Counted from the first letter of the stretch, positions 1 to 11,584 are shown. The stretch: 64,000 nucleotides of DNA from Coregonus clupeaformis (GCF_020615455.1 NC_059209.1:1984001-2048000); one strand, 5' to 3'. Notes: generated by a model not told the origin, from the sequence alone. Made by a program: numbers and translations.

Positions 1-760
1 GTAAGATAGTCTAGCTAGCTGCATTTTCAGAAATTACACGTTTAAAATTTTGACAGGAAGAGCCATTTGCTTGGCTAGCTATAGCCTAATGTTAGCTAGC
101 TAACATTGAAACTGGTTGGTTAGCTACCTGTAGATTAATGCAGGGTAGTAATGTCATGAGTTGTTTACCTAGCTAGCTACATGTCTTAAAAAAAGACTCC
201 ACTGTGCAAGTAACCATTTTGGGTGCATTCGTAAATTCAGTCTGGCCATCTACTCCGATTTCAGAGCACTCTCGTCTGAGTGTGCCAGAGCGCAGAATAA
301 CTGATTAATTTACGAACGCTCAACACCCGTTGAATATGGCCGGTGTCAGTAAACGTCGGCAAAAAAGCATAATTAAATTGCACCAGCAGCACAGTTACAG
401 TCACCAATGCTCTGGATAACATGAAAACAGTCTACCCAGCTCTGGTAGGGCAAGTAAAATGTGGGGTGTTCTCTCATTATGTGTCTGGAAGTAGCTAGCC
501 AATGTTAGCCAGTTAGCTTGGGTGCTTGACTGCCGTTGTGAGGTCAGAACGTTCGGATCAACCCTACTCATCGGCCAGAGCGTCCGATGTGCGCTATGAA
601 TGCTCCGAGAGTGACACATTTTGAATTTACGAACGGACAATCTGACAGCACAGTTACAGTCACCAACGCTCTGGTTAACATAACAGCCTAACCAGCTCTG
701 CTAGGGCGAGAAATGTTGACGTCTGTTGTTAGTACAGAATGCTTGGATCAAACCTTAAAG
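1..760. repeat. Unclassified interspersed repeat DNA with GCTA runs
   Basis: No coding frame is convincing here. Short GCTA/CTAG runs occur at about 10-190 and 490-520. A 35-bp segment beginning with 'agcacagttacagtcacc' occurs at 388-422 and again at 647-681. Sequences around 'aatttacgaacg' recur at about 308-320 and 624-636, so the stretch seems to contain a partly duplicated dispersed repeat. The family is not recognised. Confidence 0.4.
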
Positions 761-1262
761 AGATGGGAGGGGCTAAAGCTTAAGAGGGTGTGAATGATGC
801 TCAATGGGTGTAGACAAAGAAGGGCTATCCAGTAGTAGTAGTACCAAAAGATTCAAAGGCCATTTTCTCAAAAGTGAGTTTATAAGTTTATCAACTTTCA
901 AAGTGAAATTACTTTCCCATTGTTCCTCAACTGTAGTGTATGACATACCATTTTGTAGCTCTGATTCTCTACCTTTATCCAATGTAAAAAACACAATTTC
1001 AAATTTGCTACGTAAGACCGATTTGAGCCGGTCGGTCACATTTATCATTTCATAATGGAGCTTTATCATATGACGTATTTCCTGAATTTCATGGCCTTTT
1101 TCATTTCATGGCCACTCTTTCAATAATCGCAAGGGATATGTCAATCAATGCAAGTGGGCGAGGTCAAGTAAGTCATTGGTTCAAAGCTCTTGAACAAGAG
1201 TAAAAGTAGGAAGTAAGGCAAAAGTAGGAAGCATGTGCAGGAGCACAGATTCTTGAGGGAGC
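761..1262. other. No gene recognised
   Basis: Short open frames exist on both strands (773-1069 minus and 804-1055 plus overlap each other) but neither resembles a known family. No terminal repeats or microsatellite are visible. It may be the degraded 5' part of the LINE relic that follows. Confidence 0.35.
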
Positions 1263-2411
1263 ATGGCAGCAGCGGGCGGCTCGATACTGAGTTTCCTGAA
1301 GTCCCACAGAGAGATGGAAGTCATCATGTCGGCAAACCAGGCGAGGAAGATGGGGGATGACAAGAAGAAGTGTTGCAGAAAGAAGGACGCGAGGTGCAAA
1401 CCCGAACTGACTGTGAAATACAATCTGAGTACTTTCTCCTTTGGGTCAAGTACAGGAGATAAACAACATGTTATACGCGCCTGAAAACTCTAAGCAGTCG
1501 ACGGATAGTAAGCTTGAAATTGATCCTGACAAAAGTGAGGAGAAAGAAACTGCATTGTGAGCCTCAACCCAATGATCAGGAAAATGCCAGAGACCACTCT
1601 GGCCCAGAATCTGTTTGTTTTGTTTGTCTGCTACTCAGAGGGAGAGGGCGCTGTACGTTTCAAGACGAAAGCGGTGTCATGCTTTGCTCTCCGGAGCAGA
1701 GCGCCGCTGAAAGGAGTGATAAATGGGGTGGTGTTGAGTGGATCAATTGAAGTTGGGGATCCCCAGTGTCTGTGATGCACACCGTTTGGTGCGACGAAGA
1801 CCCAGTAGCGAGTGCGAGACTGAGGAGACCCTGTCTGTCCTTTTGAGTTTTGATGCAGAGTGTTTGCCGGATAAAGTCTTGCTAGGGTATATAAGTTATC
1901 CCATGATAACTTTTGTCCCGAACCCACTACGGTGTTTCAGGTGCCATGTTTTATGGTCATGTTGCAGCAGTATGTAGGAGGGAGATTCCGAGGTTTGAGA
2001 AGTGTGCAGGTGGACATGGGATTAAAGAGTGTGTAGTTTTATGTGGAAAAAGTGGAGTGTTTCAATTGTGGTGGTGGCCATGTTGCTGGGGATCAGAAAT
2101 GTCCTGTGCGAGTGAGACAGATTGAAGTTTCCAGGGTGAGAGCAGTGTAGAAAGTGTCACATGCTGAGGCAGTGAGCAAAGGGTGAGGGAGCCTCAGAGG
2201 ATCCCTGTGAGTAGTGGGCCAGTACAGAGTGACCCGAACAGTTTGTGCTTTAGTATGGTTGGCTTCTTGGTGTTTATTGCTATGGTCATTAATTGTACCG
2301 CATAGATGGAAAGGGAATTACAGAAGATTGAATTCGTAGTAGCAGCAGCAGAGAAGTTTTTGGCTATATATAGATTTTAGTGCAGAAGAACTACAGGGGG
2401 TTTTGAGAGAA
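1263..2411 (+). pseudogene. LINE ORF1 relic with CCHC zinc knuckles
   Basis: This is a decayed ORF1 (Gag-like nucleic-acid-binding protein) of an L1/Tx1-type non-LTR retrotransposon. Three reading frames must be combined. Frame 1 (about 1738-1945) reads through CDAHRLVRRRP to PNPLRCFRC; frame 2 (about 1950-2040) continues YGHVAAVCRREIPRFEKC with GGHGIKEC; frame 3 (about 2052-2160) gives a knuckle of the form CFNCGGGHVAGDQKC, then a TAG stop within the basic segment after it. At least two frameshifts and several stops are present. Cys/His spacing fits the C-x2-C-x3/4-H-x4/6-C knuckles of fish L1-like ORF1 proteins. The match was made by eye. No ORF2 follows; the sequence changes to another repeat at about 2411. 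Confidence 0.6.
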
Positions 2412-2588
2412 GGGATCCCAGCATGGCCTTATTTCTATTACAGTATATTGGATGACTGTCATTCATATTCCATTCTCCCAGCTCAATGTAACAATGATGG
2501 GTTTAGGCTACTACATGATACTAAAATTTTCCCTATACCCATCATGAGGCTGCTACTACCTAGCCTATGAATGAAAGTTTACAACGTA
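2411..2588 (+). repeat. Dispersed repeat, copy of 47435-47597
   Basis: Both copies start 'catggccttatttctattac' and share blocks such as 'catgatact' and 'ttttccctatacccat' before ending 'cctatgaatgaaa' and 'acaacgta'. The downstream flank of the 47-kb copy is 'ctttaggtgcac', whereas here the Tc1 foldback begins immediately after the TA, so the Tc1 jumped into this repeat. Function unknown. Confidence 0.6.
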
Positions 2589-3545
2589 CAGTGCCGTGAA
2601 AAAGTATTAGCCCCTTTCTGATTTTCTCTATTTTTTTTTTTTTTTACTGAATGTTATCAGATCTTCAACCAAAACGTAATATTAGATAAAGGGAACATGA
2701 GTTTACAAATAACAAAATAAATTGATACTTGTTAATTTTTTTATTAACAAAGTTATGCAACACCCAATTACACTGTGTGAAAAAGTAATTGCCCCCTTAC
2801 ACTCAATAACTGGTTGTGCCATCTTTGAGTGCAAGGACTGCAACCAAATGCTTCCTGTAGTTGTTGATCAGTCTCTCACATCACTGTGGAGGAATTTTGT
2901 CCCACTCTGGCATGCAGAACTGCTTTAACTCAGTGACATTTGTGGGTTTTCAAGCATTAAATGCTCGTTTCAAGTCCTGCCACAACATCTCAATTGGGAT
3001 TAGGTCTGGACTTTGACTAGGCCATTCCGAAGCTTCAAATGTGTTGTTTTTTAACAATTTTCATGTAGACTTGATTGTGCATTTTGAATCATTGTCTTGC
3101 TGCATGACCCAGCTGCACTTCAGCTCATAGACGGATGGCCTGACATTCTCCTGTAGAATATCTGATACAGAGCAGAATTCATGATTCCTTCTATTAAGGC
3201 AAGTCGTCCAGGTGCTGAGGCAGCAAAGTATCCCAAAACCATCACACTACCACCACCATGCTTGAGAGTTGGTATGAGGTTCTTACTGTAGAATGCAGTG
3301 TTTGGTTTTCGCCAGACATAATGGGACCTATCTCATCCAAAAACTTGACCCAAGTTTGCCAAAAAGCACCCAGAAGCACCTGGATGATCATCAAGACTCT
3401 TGGAAGAATGTTCTATGGACAGATGAGTCAAAAGGATAACTTTTTGGACGACATGGGTCCCATTATGCCTGGCGAAAACCAAACACTGCATTCCACAGTA
3501 ACATGTAGGCTCAACATTTCTCAACAGTCCCAATACAAGTCAGAA
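2589..3545 (-). mobile_element. Foldback Tc1-type element (family E), decayed
   Basis: The left end 'cagtgccgtgaaaaagtatt' follows a TA at 2587-2588. From there to about 3310 the minus strand encodes the C-terminal half of a Tc1 transposase, with recognisable blocks for NTAFYSKN, KHGGG and the NEHLML region, broken by many stops. From about 3330 to 3535 the plus strand encodes an earlier segment of the same transposase: motifs matching WTTWVPLCLAKTKHCIPQ, with stops. The two parts face each other, so this is an inverted composite rather than a simple copy. No right terminal repeat is visible before 3545, so that side is truncated. It cannot make an active transposase. Confidence 0.7.
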
Positions 3546-4140
3546 TGTTGAATAATAATAATGTTTTGGTCATTTACCAACCATTTTTTGTTATTGAATC
3601 AAAGCATAACAAAAATTCCATATAGCTAGCTAGCATTTCATACGTCTCTTTCGATCTTGATTTTTCCACAACCACAACTTTTACAGTCTCAGGTTCCCTC
3701 GAAGTTAGACTCATCCAGTAGCTCCCTGAGAAATACATGTTTGTGTGCTGTCTCTGTACAGAATCTTATAGCTAGATGCATTTATTTGGGTGATCGTGTG
3801 GCGAAATGCTGCCGACCTAGCTAGCTAGCATTATCATCAACACACCATGCACACTTGGTATCATGTCAACAATCTGCACATCTAGCTTTAGCTAGCTAGC
3901 TAATGTTAGTTGAAATAAAGCATTTAGGCATCTTGTGGGTTTTATGCAGTGTAGATAATGTAGAGATTCCATTTAGTAACTAAGTACAAAACAGTCTGAA
4001 TACAGCAGATGTTAGTTAGCTAGCTAGCCATTAGCTAATGTTAGCTTGTATTGAACACACTAAGGGGTTAGCAACTAACGTTATATAGCTAGCTAGCTAA
4101 ATAGCCAGCAGGCTAACTTGGTTATAAAGGCAACCCAACA
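3546..4140. repeat. GCTA/CTAG tetranucleotide-rich DNA
   Basis: Repeated runs of 'gctagctagc' and 'tagctagcta' occur at about 3625, 3820, 3890, 4015 and 4090 within otherwise unremarkable AT-rich sequence. No open frame of note. Such runs are common in salmonid genomes; they also recur at about 48220 and 50495 in this window. Confidence 0.6.
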
Positions 4141-4853
4141 ATACCAACACTGACCTGAACAGGATAAAGGTGAAATAAATAAATAAAATAAATAACTTTG
4201 GATCGGTCAGGACTGGAATAGTCTTTTCTCACTTTTTTAATCTTTTGGGGTTGAGTTGAATCAGATCCAAGAACCGAGGATGATGCTTGTTCCGTCAAAA
4301 CTTTCTGAAAACGTAATCCCTGCTACCAGAACAGTTTAGCTATCTGCAATAAGTTAAATGTAAGCAAACAGCTGAACCAGGGGCGCTATAGTGCTCAAAC
4401 AGAGAATCCAACAGCCTGTCTATCAGTTTTGAAGGAACACGTCAAATGTCAAGAAATTCTTAAAGCAGCTGGTAAGTTGAAGATGAGTGGTAAAGAAAAG
4501 AGAAGGTCTGCTGTGTTTGTTTCTGGCGGCTGCAGCTTGCAAGTGACTCCTCTTCCTCTCTAGCTCCAGAGCCATGCTCCAGCAAGGTCGTTCGAGTAGG
4601 CGGGATTTAGTGTAAAGACACCTTGCCCCAAGGCCAGCCCAGAGCAGCTCTGGGCCAACCCCCATGTTTTTGTTCAAACTATATTTTTCTTTCTCACAAC
4701 ACAAGTAGTGGGGTGGCTTGTGTTGTGAAAAGCACTAGCGGATTCCCACTTTAAAAAGCCCTATCAGTTGAGGTTATTTCACATTGCAACATTCCGGATA
4801 TATAGTCCCTCTATAATAGTGGATGATAAATATATTGTTCTGCCTGTACACCT
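4141..4853. other. No gene recognised; short A/T-rich tail at 4165-4195
   Basis: A tract of 'gaaataaataaataaaata' at about 4170-4195 resembles the 3' tail of an L2-like LINE, but too little precedes it to assign one. A minus-strand open frame at 4423-4704 has no recognisable motif and is probably chance. Confidence 0.35.
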
Positions 4854-5040
4854 GGACAGTAGTGATAGGAAGTTCGGCTCTTTTTACTGACTCTGATCTT
4901 TTTGAATCATTCAGTCAAAAGAACAAATCTTTCGACTAATTTCGTTCATTTGAGTCAGTAATACCCAGAGCATGCAGAACCCCTTTCCGGTGAACGATGA
5001 ACTGAAAACTCTAAAGAGTCATTACTGGGCAAAAATATTA
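4854..5040. repeat. hAT-type MITE fragment (GAACGA-rich)
   Basis: The segment starts 'cagtagtgataggaagttcg' and contains alternating forms of 'gaacga' and 'cgttcatttg'. A partner block with the same tail ('gaac-ga-gaac-gaaaa' then 'gagtcat') lies at about 6940-7022, and a related inverted end is at 54985-55165. Start sequence and composition resemble hAT MITEs of fish; target duplications were not resolved. Confidence 0.45.
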
Positions 5041-5099
5041 TATATATATATATTTTATTGACATGTTTCCGGATATCTGACATTTTCTTAGAAATAAGG

Positions 5100-5274
5100 C
5101 AGTGGAGGCTGGTGGGAGGAGCTATAGAGGGACGTGCTCCTCCCATTGTAATGGCTGAAATGGAGTCAAATGTGGTTTCTATATGTTTGATCTATTTGAT
5201 ACCGTTCCATTTATTCCAAATCAGCCATTGCAATGAACGCGTCCTCCTATTGTTCCTCCTACCAGCCTCCACTG
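5100..5274. mobile_element. Palindromic hAT-type MITE, 175 bp
   Basis: The ends are inverted copies of 'cagtggaggctggt'; the whole element is nearly palindromic ('gggaggagctatag' against 'attgttcctcc'). The flanks are 'aaataagg' on the left and 'atataagg' on the right, matching at 7 of 8 positions, as expected for the 8-bp duplication made by hAT transposases. It encodes no protein and would depend on a transposase elsewhere. This palindrome is one of the commonest short repeats in salmonid DNA. Confidence 0.8.
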
Positions 5275-6181
5275 ATATAAGGAGTAGACATGTTACAGAT
5301 ACACATTTACTTAATTTAATATATGGAGTTAGGATATTCTCCATAATGGGACAGTTTCTACATGCATCCATTTCAGACCTCAGAAATACCCTTCTACCGT
5401 ATGGGTCCAGGGAGATATCTGGGGTGGAAAGGGTATGTGTCAACATGCTGACCTATCTATATACTTAGGCATGAATTAATCCACATATTTTCTGAAATGT
5501 ATCATATCTGTAGTCAATACCTGATCATGTATCCATATATATATATAAAAAATATATATATATATATATATATAATTTCAACAGATATCTTTACATGATA
5601 TGTAATATTCATCCTCATATGTCTGATCGAAAATGGGCTAAATCAGACTCACGAAAGGAACAGCCACCAAAATTATTTTACCTGTCAGGTGCCGAAAATC
5701 ATTGTGCTTCTTCACATGAAGGTGACATATCTGAACATACTGTACATTTGCACCGTATTCAGTAGTAGGCTATACAAGACACGGAAAGGGAAACATCGTC
5801 ATAGTTAATCCAACTTGCTATTACCAAAGCAGATCTCTGCTATTTCTGTTTTAAAAAATGCATTATAGCAAATCCAGAGCTCCAATCACAAATGTTTTCT
5901 GTAAAGATGCAAACATAGGCCAAACTTTGCTAAACATTTATTTTATTTAACAGAAAATAAAAGTTGCACACACTCCATACCCCTGCCTGCCCTGTTTGTT
6001 ATGAACGATGGATGCGATGGGTGCAGATTAGGTCATTAGCGGCGCCAAAATAAAATAAAAATTACAGTAGAAAATAGTGATTATTGTTGCTAGGCTACCA
6101 GTTTGTGCTTTTAGCTTGGAGTTTGTGTGTACCTATATCCAGAGTGAATACAAAAAGTATAGCTAGTGTCTGAAAGAATGA
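5275..6181. other. AT-rich DNA with a (TA)n microsatellite
   Basis: A TA-dinucleotide run broken by an A-stretch lies at about 5535-5574. No coding frame or transposon end is recognised in the rest. Confidence 0.5.
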
Positions 6182-6800
6182 TATGGATTTAATATTTGTC
6201 AAATTATTGAGCATGACCTCAACTCAAATAAGCATCAGAAATTGTCGTTATTTAGCATATCAAAATGCATATCAAGATCCTGATATAGACCTCAGTCAAG
6301 AGCATACAGTATACATTGTATGTGCTGAAAATATATACTATGTAAGCTTCTTTCAGTATTTGTCATCAAATAGAGAAAATAAGATGTCCACATAGGCCTA
6401 TCTCAGGATATCTAATGAGTCAATATCCGGAGGGAAGCCTAAAAGGATTTGTGCCTGAAAAAAAAATATGGATTTCATATTTGTCAAATTATTGAGCATG
6501 TCGTGAAAAATCTGAAATGCATCACAAATTGTCCTTATTTTCACATCAGCACATCAGAAAGCATATCAAGATCCGGATATGGACCTCAGCAAAGAGAAGC
6601 ATATCTGGAATCGATATAGTTTAATATCTGGAATGTGCTCAGAAAACACATATGTGATGTATACAGTCAGTATTTGTCAACATGATAGAAAATAGGATAT
6701 CACATATCTAAGGATATTGAATGAGTCCATATCAGGCCATAGGAAATGTCCATGTGTGATATTCGGAGTAAAAGACACGTCTGGATTAAGAATTTATCAG
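6182..6800 (+). repeat. Direct tandem duplication, unit about 285 bp
   Basis: The block starting 'atggatttaatatttgtcaa' at 6183 recurs at 6468 with one changed base, and both are followed by 'attattgagcatg' and, further on, 'catatcaagatcc', 'gatat' and 'gacctcag'. The two units have diverged by substitutions and small indels. Short ORFs in it (for example 6183-6395) are not conserved between units, so it is unlikely to be coding. Confidence 0.75.
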
Positions 6801-7717
6801 GATATGGTGCGTATTCACAAAACTCTAAATATGCATTGTAGAATTCTGTAGAATATCAAATAATGTGTCATGTAAAGCTGTCCCCTAACATGGACCCTTT
6901 TTGCCCAGTGCATAAGTCTCCAAGGCTCTCCTTCACATCTCGTTCACCATAGGGGGCAGGCATGACCCCCTATCGGCGAACGAGGAACGGAAAATTCGAA
7001 AGAGTCATGATTCCACAAGACTCTCATTCAGTGGCGATTTTAGCATGTAAATCTTGGTGGGGCAAAAAAAAAAGTGGGATGCATGCCAACAAAGCCACTA
7101 CACAACAATAAACAAAACATTAATTGCACTATAACGGTGACAAACGGTGCCCACAAACTGTTAGCCCCAACACCTTACCACTGCTACACCTGGCTATCAG
7201 CGGAGCCTTGTCTGGCAGCGAAAAAGTTCATTCAGCCTCATTTACTGCATAAAAAAAAACATAGCTGATATGGCTGACTTGCTTAAACAAATGTGGTTTC
7301 TACTGACAATTGAGATGTACAAACTATGGCTTAAGGGGACGACAAGCACATAAGAGGCTATCTGTAATTTCGATTAAGATATTAATGAGCAAGCTAGGAC
7401 AGACATAGTCAATATAACTATTTGTTCAGCACTTTTGAAATGTACAGCAACAGAATTCAGAATATGGGCCATTCTTACAGTGTTCTCCCTGTACACCAAG
7501 TCAGAACAGTAGGATAAATAAAGGGGGCATATAAGCAGACAATGAAAGCGCTTACAATATTCGATGATTACATTTATCTAAAACAGGGTATAGGCTACAT
7601 GTGCACCACCAAGTCAGAACAGTAGGCGAAATTAAGAGGGGAAATTAGATCAGATTATTTGGTTGAGGCACATGGGCTACTAACAGTTTACTACACAACA
7701 TACACTTAGTATTACAT

Positions 7718-7721
<4 letters not shown>

Positions 7722-7753
<32 letters not shown>
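7722..7753. repeat. (TA)n microsatellite
   Basis: An uninterrupted TA run abuts the 3' tail of the adjoining SINE. It may have grown from that tail. Confidence 0.85.
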
Positions 7754-7756
<3 letters not shown>

Positions 7757-7894
7757 ATTTAGCAGACGCTTTTATCCAAAGCGACTTACAGTCATGCGTG
7801 CATACATTTTTGTGTATGGGTGGTCCCGGGGATCGAACCCACTACCTTGGCGTTAAAAGTGCCGTGCTCTACCAGCTGAGCTACAGAGGACCAC
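7754..7894 (-). mobile_element. tRNA-derived SINE
   Basis: Read on the minus strand it starts 'gtggtcctctgtagctcag', holds an A box ('tagctcagctggtagagc') and a B box ('ggttcgatccc') as in tRNA genes, then 'gactgtaagtcgctttgg' and the tail 'gcgtctgctaaatggc'. A plus-strand copy is at 23246-23400. The tRNA-like half is internal pol III promoter sequence; it is not a working tRNA because the acceptor end continues into the SINE body. Confidence 0.85.
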
Positions 7895-7913
7895 AGTAGC
7901 TACAGTAAAAATA

Positions 7914-9527
7914 CAGTTGAAGTCGGAGGTTTACATACACTTAGGTTGGAGTCATTAAAACTAGTTTTTCAACCACTCCACAAATTTCTTGTTAACAAAC
8001 TATGGTTTTGGTATGTCGGTTAGGACATCTACTTTGTGCATGACACAAGTCATTTTTCCAACAATTGTTTACAGACAGATTATTTCACTTATAATTCATT
8101 GTATCACAATTCCAGTGGGTCAGAAGTTTACATACACTAAGTTGACTGTGCCTTTAAAGAGCTTGCTTTAGAAGCTTCTGATAGGCTAATTGACATAATT
8201 TGAGTCAATTGGAGTTGTACATGTGGATGTATTTCAAGGCCTACCTTCAAACTCAGTGCCTCTTTGCTTGACATCATGGGAAAATCAAAAGAAATCAGCC
8301 AAGACCTCAGAAAATATATTGTAGACCTCCACAAGTCTGGTTCATCCTTGGGAACAATTTCCAAACGCCTGAAGGTACCACTTTCATCTGTACAAACAAT
8401 AGTACGCAAGTATAAACACCATGGGACCACGCAGCTGTCATACAGCTCAGGAAGGAGACGCGTTCTGTCTCCTAGAGATTAACGTACTTTGGTGCGAAAA
8501 GTGCAAATCAATCCCAGAATAACAGCAAAGGACCTTGTGAAGATGCTGGAGGAAACAGATACAAAAATATCTATATCCACAGTAAAACGAGTCCTATATC
8601 GACATAACATGAAAGGCCGCTGAGCAAGGAAGAAGCCACTGCTCCAAAACCGCCATAAAAAAGACAGACTACGGTTTGCAACTGCACATGGAGACAAAGA
8701 TTGTACTTTTTGGAGAAATGTCCTCTGGTCTGATGAAACAAAAATGGAACTGTTTGGCCATAATGACCATCATTATGTTTGGAGGAAAAAGGGGGTTGCT
8801 TGCAAGCCGAAGAACACCATCCCAACCGTGAAGCATGGTGGTGGCAGCATCATGCTGGGGAGGTGCTTTGCTGCAGAAGGGACTGGTGCACTTCACAAAA
8901 TAGATGGCATCATGGGGAAGGAAAATGATGTGGATATATTGAAGCAACATCTCAAGACATCAGTCAGGAAGATAAAGCTTGGTCGCAAATGGGTCTTCCA
9001 AATGGACAATGACCCCAAGCATACTTCCAAAGTTGTGGCAAAATGGCCTAAGGACAACAAAGTCAAGATATTGGAGTGGCCATCACAAAGCCCTGACCTC
9101 AATCCTATAGAACATTTGTGGGCAGAACAGAAAAAGCGTGTGCGAGCAAGGAGGCCTACAAACCTGACTCAGTTACACCAGCTCTGTCAGGAGGAATGGG
9201 CCAAAATTCACCCAACTTATTGTGGGAAGCTTGTGGAAGGCTACCCGAAACGTTTGACCCAAGTTAAACAATTTTTTACGCAATGCTACCAAATACTAAT
9301 TGAGTGTATGTAAACTTCTGACCCACTTGGAATGTGATGAAATAAATAAATGTTGAAATAAATCATTCTCTCTACTATTATTCTGACATTTCACATTCTT
9401 AAAATAAAGTGGTGATCCTAACTGACCTAAGACAGGGATTTTTTACAAGGATTAAATGTCAGGAATTGTGAAAAACTGAGTTTAAATGTATTTGGCTAAG
9501 GTGTATGTAAACTTCCGACTTCAACTG
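7914..9527 (+). mobile_element. Sleeping Beauty-type Tc1 element (family B), complete ends
   Basis: Flanked by TA at 7912-7913 and 9528-9529. Each end carries two copies of a related ~30-bp site in the IR/DR arrangement known for this Tc1 group: outer 7914-7943 and inner 8112-8141 on the left, inner 9301-9330 and outer about 9498-9527 on the right, all sharing the core 'gtttacatacac'. The element is 1614 bp. Its transposase (8276-9313) has two nonsense codons. It sits inside the hAT-like repeat, close to the SINE. Confidence 0.92.
8276..9313 (+). pseudogene. Sleeping Beauty-type Tc1 transposase, two nonsense codons
   Basis: This is a cut-and-paste transposase gene of 346 codons in one frame, starting at the ATG of MGKSKEIS and ending IECM. 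It is interrupted only by TAA at 8480-8482 and TGA at 8621-8623. The N-terminal paired-like DNA-binding region (two helix-turn-helix parts, about residues 1-110) spans both stops. The DD34E catalytic core follows: WSDETKMELFG, the MDNDPKHTS block and NPIEHLW supply the D, D and E. GGGSIMLGR differs from the usual GGGSIMLWG. With no frameshift, decay is limited, but full-length protein would need two readthrough events. Confidence 0.88.
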
Positions 9528-9769
9528 TATCTCCCTGGCATATTATATAATTTATGCAGCAGCATACAAGACATTTTTGGACTCACCTTGTTGTGCTGTG
9601 CTCACTTGAACAGGAAGGTGGCATGGTGCTCCTTCGTGGTCAAATTTTGTCATCAAACTTTGTCATCAAAGTCTGGCATTCTCTGGATTTATGGTGCTTT
9701 CAAGACAACTGGGTACTCTGAAAAAAAACAAGGTTGAATTATGATGACGTCAGTGATCTTCAGGTCGTA

Positions 9770-10989
9770 CAGTGCTATAAAGAAGTATTTACCCCCTTTC
9801 TAATTTTCTCTACTTTTGCATATTTGTGATACTGAATGTCATCAGATCTTCAACCAAAACCTAATATTAGATAAAGGGAACATAAGTGAACAAATAACAC
9901 AACAATTACATATTTATTTCATAAACAAAGTTATGCAACACCCAATTCCCTTGTGTGAAAAAGTAATTGCCCCTTACACTCAATAACTGGTTGTGCCACC
10001 TTTAGATGCAATGACTCCAACCAAATGCTTCCTGTAGTTGTTGATCAGTCTCTCAAGTCGCTGTGGAGGAATTTTGGCCCACTCTTCCATGCAGAACTGC
10101 TTTAACTCAGTGACGTGTACGTTTTCAAGCATGAACTGCTCGTTTCAAGTCCTGCCACAACATCTCAATTGGGATTAGGTCTGGACTTTGACTAGGCCAT
10201 TCCAAAACTTCTAATTTGTTGCTTTTTAGCAATTTCATGTAGACTTGATTGTGTGTTTTGGATCATTGTCTTGCTGCATGACCCAGCTGTACTTCAGCTT
10301 CAGCTCACAGACTGATGGTCTGGCATTCTCCTGTAGAATTCTCTGATACAGAGCAGAATTCATGGTTCCTTCTATTGAGGCAAGTCGTCCAGGTCCTGAG
10401 GCAGCAAAGCATCCCCAAACCATCACACCACCACCACCACCATGCTTGACCTTTGGTATGATGTTCTTACTGTGGAATGCAGTATTTGGTTTCATTCCAA
10501 AACACACCATCAAGTCTACGTGAAAACTGCTAAAAAGCAACACATTGGAAGTTTGGAATGGCCTAGTCAAAGTCCAGATCTAATCCCAATTGAGATGTTG
10601 TGGCAGAACTTGAAACGAGCAGTTCATGCTTGAAAACCCACACGTCACTGAGTTAAAGAAGTTCTGCATGGAAGAGTTGGCCAAAATTCCTCCACAGCGA
10701 CGTGAGAGACTGATCAACAACTACAGGAAGCATTTGGTTGGAGTCATTGCAGCTAAAGGTGGCACAACCAGTTATTGAGTGTAAGGGGCCAATTACTTTT
10801 TCACACAAGGGAATTGGGTGTTGCATAACTTTGTTTATGAAATAAATATGTAACTGTTGTGTTATTTGTTCACTTATGTTCCCTTTATCTAATATTAGGT
10901 TTTGGTTGAAGATCTGATAACATTCAGTATCACAAATATGCAAAAGTAGAGAAAATTAGAAAGGGGGCAAATACTTTTTCATAGCACTG
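9770..10989. mobile_element. Palindromic foldback Tc1-type element (family E)
   Basis: The ends are inverted copies of 'cagtgctat-aa-aagtattt' and are flanked by TA at 9768-9769 and 10990-10991. The left arm (9770 to about 10497) encodes, on the minus strand, Tc1 transposase from KPNTAFHSKN through GGGGGVMVWGCF to QQDNDPKHT and beyond. The right arm (about 10497 to 10989) encodes on the plus strand the segment around LEWPSQSPDL, PIEMLW and then the 3' end. The C-terminal coding part therefore occurs twice, facing outward, with about 490 bp in the shared arms, while the N-terminal DNA-binding part is absent. TA flanks show the composite moved as one unit. Confidence 0.85.
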
Positions 10990-11584
10990 TAGCTCTAGGC
11001 TGAGGCCGAGTTCCCGATTAAAATTCAGAGTTGGATGACGGTTCAAAACATATTTTCCCAAGTTTTTTCCCCGAGTTCCCTGTTGTCTTTAACACACTGA
11101 AGTCAGATAACGCATTTCCGAGTTAAGTTGCTTTGAGCGCGGCACAAATCATGCTTCATTGACAGCATGGCTAATGTTGAATGTTTACCATTTTAAGCTA
11201 AATAGCAGGCTAGTGATTGCTTTGCAATGCTTGCAGTTAGCCACTGATTCCTTCCAAACCACTCATTGTTGAATTTGCGATTTCCAACTTGTTGTGTAAT
11301 GTTTATGTCCAATGGCTGATGAGCACCGATACGTTTTATCTATAATTTCTGTTCATTATTTATCTTCGTATTACAAGGATTAAAAAGGATTTGTCAGTAG
11401 ATTGTCGACTTGATTCATGATGATGACTGCTAGCTAAGATTTTGAAAGTATGACGTTGACATGATCAATCCAATCAAAGCTACTGTAGATATAACATGAT
11501 TTGACGTAATTTTATCTGTGACCAATGACCTTGAGCCTTCTTGGATGGGCACTTCTAATGTAACTGCAAAAATCTCTGAAGTTG

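Noticed and set aside
2589..3545. Two independent Tc1 insertions back to back
   Set aside because: No internal terminal repeats or TA duplication at the switch point, so an inverted composite is simpler.
4423..4704. Host exon on the minus strand
   Set aside because: No splice signals in frame, no recognisable domain, flanked by repeats.
5537..5574. AT-rich origin or promoter
   Set aside because: It is a plain TA microsatellite with no associated gene or binding pattern.
7754..7894. tRNA gene on the minus strand
   Set aside because: A and B boxes are present, but the sequence continues into a SINE body with the shared tail and recurs at 23246-23400; it is not a mature tRNA.
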